This document shows positions 61,337 through 64,000 of a stretch of 64,000 nt of DNA, one piece after another. The DNA is taken from positions 248,001-312,000 of the forward strand of contig CAYXTO010000002.1 in the NCBI GenBank assembly GCA_964468045.1. The letters are read 5' to 3'. Under the pieces are notes generated by a model. It was not told the origin of the DNA. It saw only the letters and a program-made list of their open reading frames with translations, and searched no databases. Within the stretch, counting starts at the first letter, position 1. Each line of letters starts with the position of its first letter. Both the position numbers and the translations under genes were made by a program. This DNA is from JAWKXU01 sp964468045. GTDB taxonomy: Bacteria; Pseudomonadota; Alphaproteobacteria; Sphingomonadales; Sphingomonadaceae.

Positions 61337-62463
61337 TCTCCGATATCGATGATATCGAACCGCGCATTCGCGAGATATTGCACGAGAAACGCCTCCGTCG
61401 GCTGCAGGGGCCTTATAGCCCGCGAACAGTCGCGCAGGTGACCGAGGGCCTCTCCCACCTTCTGGCTGAAGAGGGCGGCGCCATTTCCGATGTGCGCCGC
61501 ATGTCGGGCGGTGCGTCGAAGGAGCAATTCCTGTTCATGTATGACGGGCCGCGCGGGCGGGAACAGCTTGTCCTGCGCATGGACCCGCTCGAGGGCCTGC
61601 TGGAAACCTGCCGGCGCCGGGAAGCGCAGGTACTGCGCGCAATGCGCGATGTCGTGCCAGTGCCGGAAGTGCTGTATGTCGATGCCGATGGCTCGGCGCT
61701 CGGTCTGCCCGGGCTGGTGACCAGCTTCGTTCCGGGCGTGGCGAAGCCGCCCCAGGCCGCTGCCTCGGTTTCGGGCCTGCGCACGGATTTCGATGAAGGC
61801 TGGCGCGCCTTGCTGGCTCCGGCGTTCATGGACAATCTGATCAGGATCCACGGGTTTGATTTCCGCTCCGCCGATCTTCCCGATTTCGCGGTTCCGGACG
61901 CCGATCCGCTGCAGCCTGCGCTGCGTCAGGTCAACTGGTGGGCCCTGGCATGGCGCGACGATGTGGTGGATGCATTTCCGATCATGGCCATCGCCGAAGG
62001 CTGGATGCGGGAAAACCTGCCAGCCTGCAGCCAACCCGTGCTGGTGCATGGGGACTATCGCACCGGTAATTACCTGTTCGACCCCCAGGATGGCCGGGTA
62101 ACGGCAGTGCTTGACTGGGAACTGGCGCATATCGGCGATTTTCACGAAGACCTTGCCTGGAACCTCCAGCCGATTTTCGCCAACAAGGGGGAGGATGGCC
62201 GGGAACGCATATCCGGCCTGTTCACCCGGGAAGATTTCCTCGAAGGTTACGCGCGCCATTCCGGCCGGGTGATCGATCCGAAGACGCTGCATTTCTATAA
62301 CGTGCTCAATGCATGGAAATGCGCGGTGATCGACCTTTCCTCATGTCTTACGGCAGCGAGGGATGGGAACAATCATCAGGATGTCCTGCTGAGCTGGCTC
62401 GCCACCTCGGCACATATGGTCCTCGACCACCTGGCCGAACTCCTGGCGGAGGACATCCACTGA
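61333..62463 (+). CDS. P-D: phosphotransferase, ACAD10/11-type kinase (APH fold)
   Basis: 376 aa. Loop SGGASKEQFLFMYDG, VVPVPEVLYVDADGSALGLP, catalytic HGDYRTGNYLFD (His239, Asp241), then AVLDWELAHIGDFHEDLAWN. It has all the expected active-site residues. The start at TTG 61333 overlaps the H-D stop, so it is the last gene of the receptor-D-H-P operon. Confidence 0.85.
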   Translation: MISDIDDIEPRIREILHEKRLRRLQGPYSPRTVAQVTEGLSHLLAEEGGAISDVRRMSGGASKEQFLFMYDGPRGREQLVLRMDPLEGLLETCRRREAQVLRAMRDVVPVPEVLYVDADGSALGLPGLVTSFVPGVAKPPQAAASVSGLRTDFDEGWRALLAPAFMDNLIRIHGFDFRSADLPDFAVPDADPLQPALRQVNWWALAWRDDVVDAFPIMAIAEGWMRENLPACSQPVLVHGDYRTGNYLFDPQDGRVTAVLDWELAHIGDFHEDLAWNLQPIFANKGEDGRERISGLFTREDFLEGYARHSGRVIDPKTLHFYNVLNAWKCAVIDLSSCLTAARDGNNHQDVLLSWLATSAHMVLDHLAELLAEDIH

Positions 62464-62484
62464 GATTTTGATTTTGTGCGGGAC

Positions 62485-64000
62485 TCAGCCCCATTTCGTG
62501 TGTCGATAGACCAGAGTCGCATCGTCATTGAGACATGCGAAAGGCGCGATATGCTCCCTGAGCAGGGCTCGATCCCGCTCGGGAAGCCAGGCATCGGAAC
62601 CATCGAGCATTTCGAGCATGGCGCGGAACGCATTGTCCGCCACGATGCTATTGGGGACCACACACCCCTCGCTGATATGTTCGTGAATGATACGGATGAG
62701 ATCATCGTGATCCGCAGGGCTGCGATGCAATCCCAGCTTTGAACCGGCGTAGCGGACATAGCCACGCTTGCCTTGGGCAATGATCGCGACGGCTCGATAG
62801 AGATTCTCCATCTCGCACTGGCGAATATATGGCTCGGGAGTTCCCGCGGCATGAAAGTGGCGCTGCACTTTCGATAATGCTTGCGGTCCAATTGCCGTGA
62901 CGGATCAGCGGAGATTGACGCAAGTCACGAGCGACAAACAGATCATCGAGGCGCGCGGCAAATTCATGGGTCCGTCTCGAATGAAATATCCGTTTCCAGC
63001 GCCCGCCGAAATGGCGCTCATAGACACGCCGCTTCACCTCCGGGAGCAGGACCTCGTTCAACCATTGGAATGCGAATTCGCATGACCACCAGCCGCGGGG
63101 CGAGAATGCCTGGTCCGACAGCAGGTCGTGCGGCTGCCACAGCAGCACAACTTCATTTCTTCGCGAGAGCCCGTCGATCGGGGCTGCCTGGAATATACCG
63201 TGATAGCCAGCGTCGAAGTTCTCATTCGCCGTTTTGTGATAGGGTTTAAGCACCTCGCGGTTGCCATCGAACATGTGCCACGGGGAAGTGCCTTTCGAAA
63301 AGTCATGCTCCTCGGCAAAGCGCCCGAGCTCGTGCCAGACATCCTTGTTGATTGCGGCCAGGGCGACTTTCTTGCCTGCCCGCATGACGAACGGGAAATC
63401 CACTGCGGACCAGGCGATCTCGAGTGCGTTGAGCGCATTGCGCACGACGTCGGTCAGGAGGTCGGCTACTCCTGCGATTTCCTTCACGCCGTCACTTTCA
63501 AGCGAGAGCCGGCAATGGGGAAGGTCGACAATATGCTGATCCTCATCCGGTCGCGTCGTACCGACAATGAAGCCCCGATATTGGCTCGTCGGGGGCGATC
63601 CTTGCCTGAACAGGAACCGCGTCAGGAGCCATTTGTGATCGACGGTGAGCGTTACGCCTTGCATGTCGCGCGGGTTGAACGCGATTGCGGCAGAGGCATG
63701 CGAGAAACGCTGATCGGGAAGAATGGCGCTCAGGGAAAACCAGGGTCCTTTGAAATGCCAGCTGCTGCCGAATTGATCGATCTTTCGATAAGTTCCATCG
63801 ACAGGGAGAGAGCTTAGCGTGTCGATATCTTCGGACCGGCCTTGCGAGGCCGATCCGGTTGGCTTCGTAAGGCTGTTCGGGTCGGATGCGGTGGTATGCT
63901 TACCATCGGATTGGGCGACGAAACCCCGAGCCCGGCGCGCCACCGGTTCGCGTGGATCGAAAAATGACTTGTTCACCAATTCGACAAAGGACTGCTGTTG
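62485..64000 (-). pseudogene. Hypothetical gene, apparently frameshifted and open at the right edge
   Basis: On the minus strand the frame runs from the window edge (QQQSFVELVNKSFFDPREPV) to near 62870, then coding continues in another frame: VQRHFHAAGTPEPYIRQCEM to the stop at 62485. Both parts look coding (WSCEFAFQWLNEVLLPEVKR; GLHRSPADHDDLIRIIHEHI). A one-base indel near 62867-62872 would join them into a protein of about 500 residues or more. No domain recognised. It could be a sequencing error, a broken gene or two genes. Confidence 0.45.

Noticed and set aside
49257..62463. Four aminoglycoside-phosphotransferase-like genes as antibiotic resistance
   Set aside because: The GGASKEQF loop and the linked H/D genes, receptor and TetR match ACAD10/11-type metabolic kinases, not drug kinases.
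62867..62872. Programmed ribosomal frameshift in the right-edge gene
   Set aside because: No slippery heptamer or downstream hairpin was seen at the junction.
1..64000. CRISPR array or rRNA operon
   Set aside because: No regularly spaced direct repeats and no rRNA-like conserved sequence were seen.

Overview
The window looks like chromosomal DNA of a high-GC alphaproteobacterium of the order Sphingomonadales (Novosphingobium, Sphingobium or Erythrobacter-like). The basis is protein character: NDUFA12, DUF2155, a sphingomonad-style TonB receptor set, a class I PHA synthase, a fatty acyl-AMP ligase and many ACAD10/11-type phosphotransferases. There is no rRNA, CRISPR array or intact insertion sequence. 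One tRNA (Trp, CCA anticodon) is present, plus a decayed transposase fragment.

Layout. 1-8 kb: end of an acylating aldehyde dehydrogenase, two small lipoproteins, then a same-strand acyl-CoA group (acyl-CoA dehydrogenase, PHA synthase, 3-hydroxyisobutyryl-CoA hydrolase, enoyl-CoA hydratase, 3-hydroxyisobutyrate dehydrogenase) that covers most of valine breakdown with PhaC embedded in it. 8-15.5 kb: housekeeping genes (uracil-DNA glycosylase family, TonB, DUF2721, PHA-system protein, MAPEG, fatty acyl-AMP ligase, RecX, DUF192, NDUFA12, DUF2155, Aat), then tRNA-Trp. 15.7-30.5 kb: a polysaccharide locus with CDP-sugar genes (RfbF, RfbG), a ThDP enzyme, an SDR epimerase, GtrA, a methyltransferase, glycosyltransferases and Wza/Wzz-type export proteins, mostly in one tightly overlapping minus-strand operon. 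30.6-35.3 kb: an M23 peptidase and a FecI-FecR-TonB receptor signalling trio. 35.9-40.1 kb: secE, nusG, rplK and rplA, interrupted between nusG and rplK by about 2 kb of foreign-looking DNA (HsdR-N-like nuclease, membrane protein, transposase remnant). 40.4-47.3 kb: beta-barrel protein, GST, CinA-like protein, Baeyer-Villiger-type monooxygenase, TonB receptor and GlxA-type regulator.

47.4-62.5 kb is the most unusual part: a cluster built from repeated copies of three protein families. P is an ACAD10/11-like (APH-fold) kinase, four copies. H is a roughly 170-aa helical protein I do not recognise, four copies. D is a roughly 320-aa protein with a DHSWGPR-type motif, perhaps a CrtC/AttH-like lipocalin fold, three copies. 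They are joined by 4-bp stop/start overlaps in different orders (D-P-H, P-H, P-H-D, D-H-P), with two paralogous TetR regulators and one TonB-dependent receptor. An almost identical 19-bp palindromic site lies in the TetR2/P-H-D promoter region and upstream of the TonB receptor, so the copies look co-regulated. The simplest reading is an inducible uptake and catabolism system for a hydrophobic, hydroxylated substrate; the substrate is not readable from sequence.

The window ends in a minus-strand hypothetical gene that appears frameshifted and runs off the right edge.
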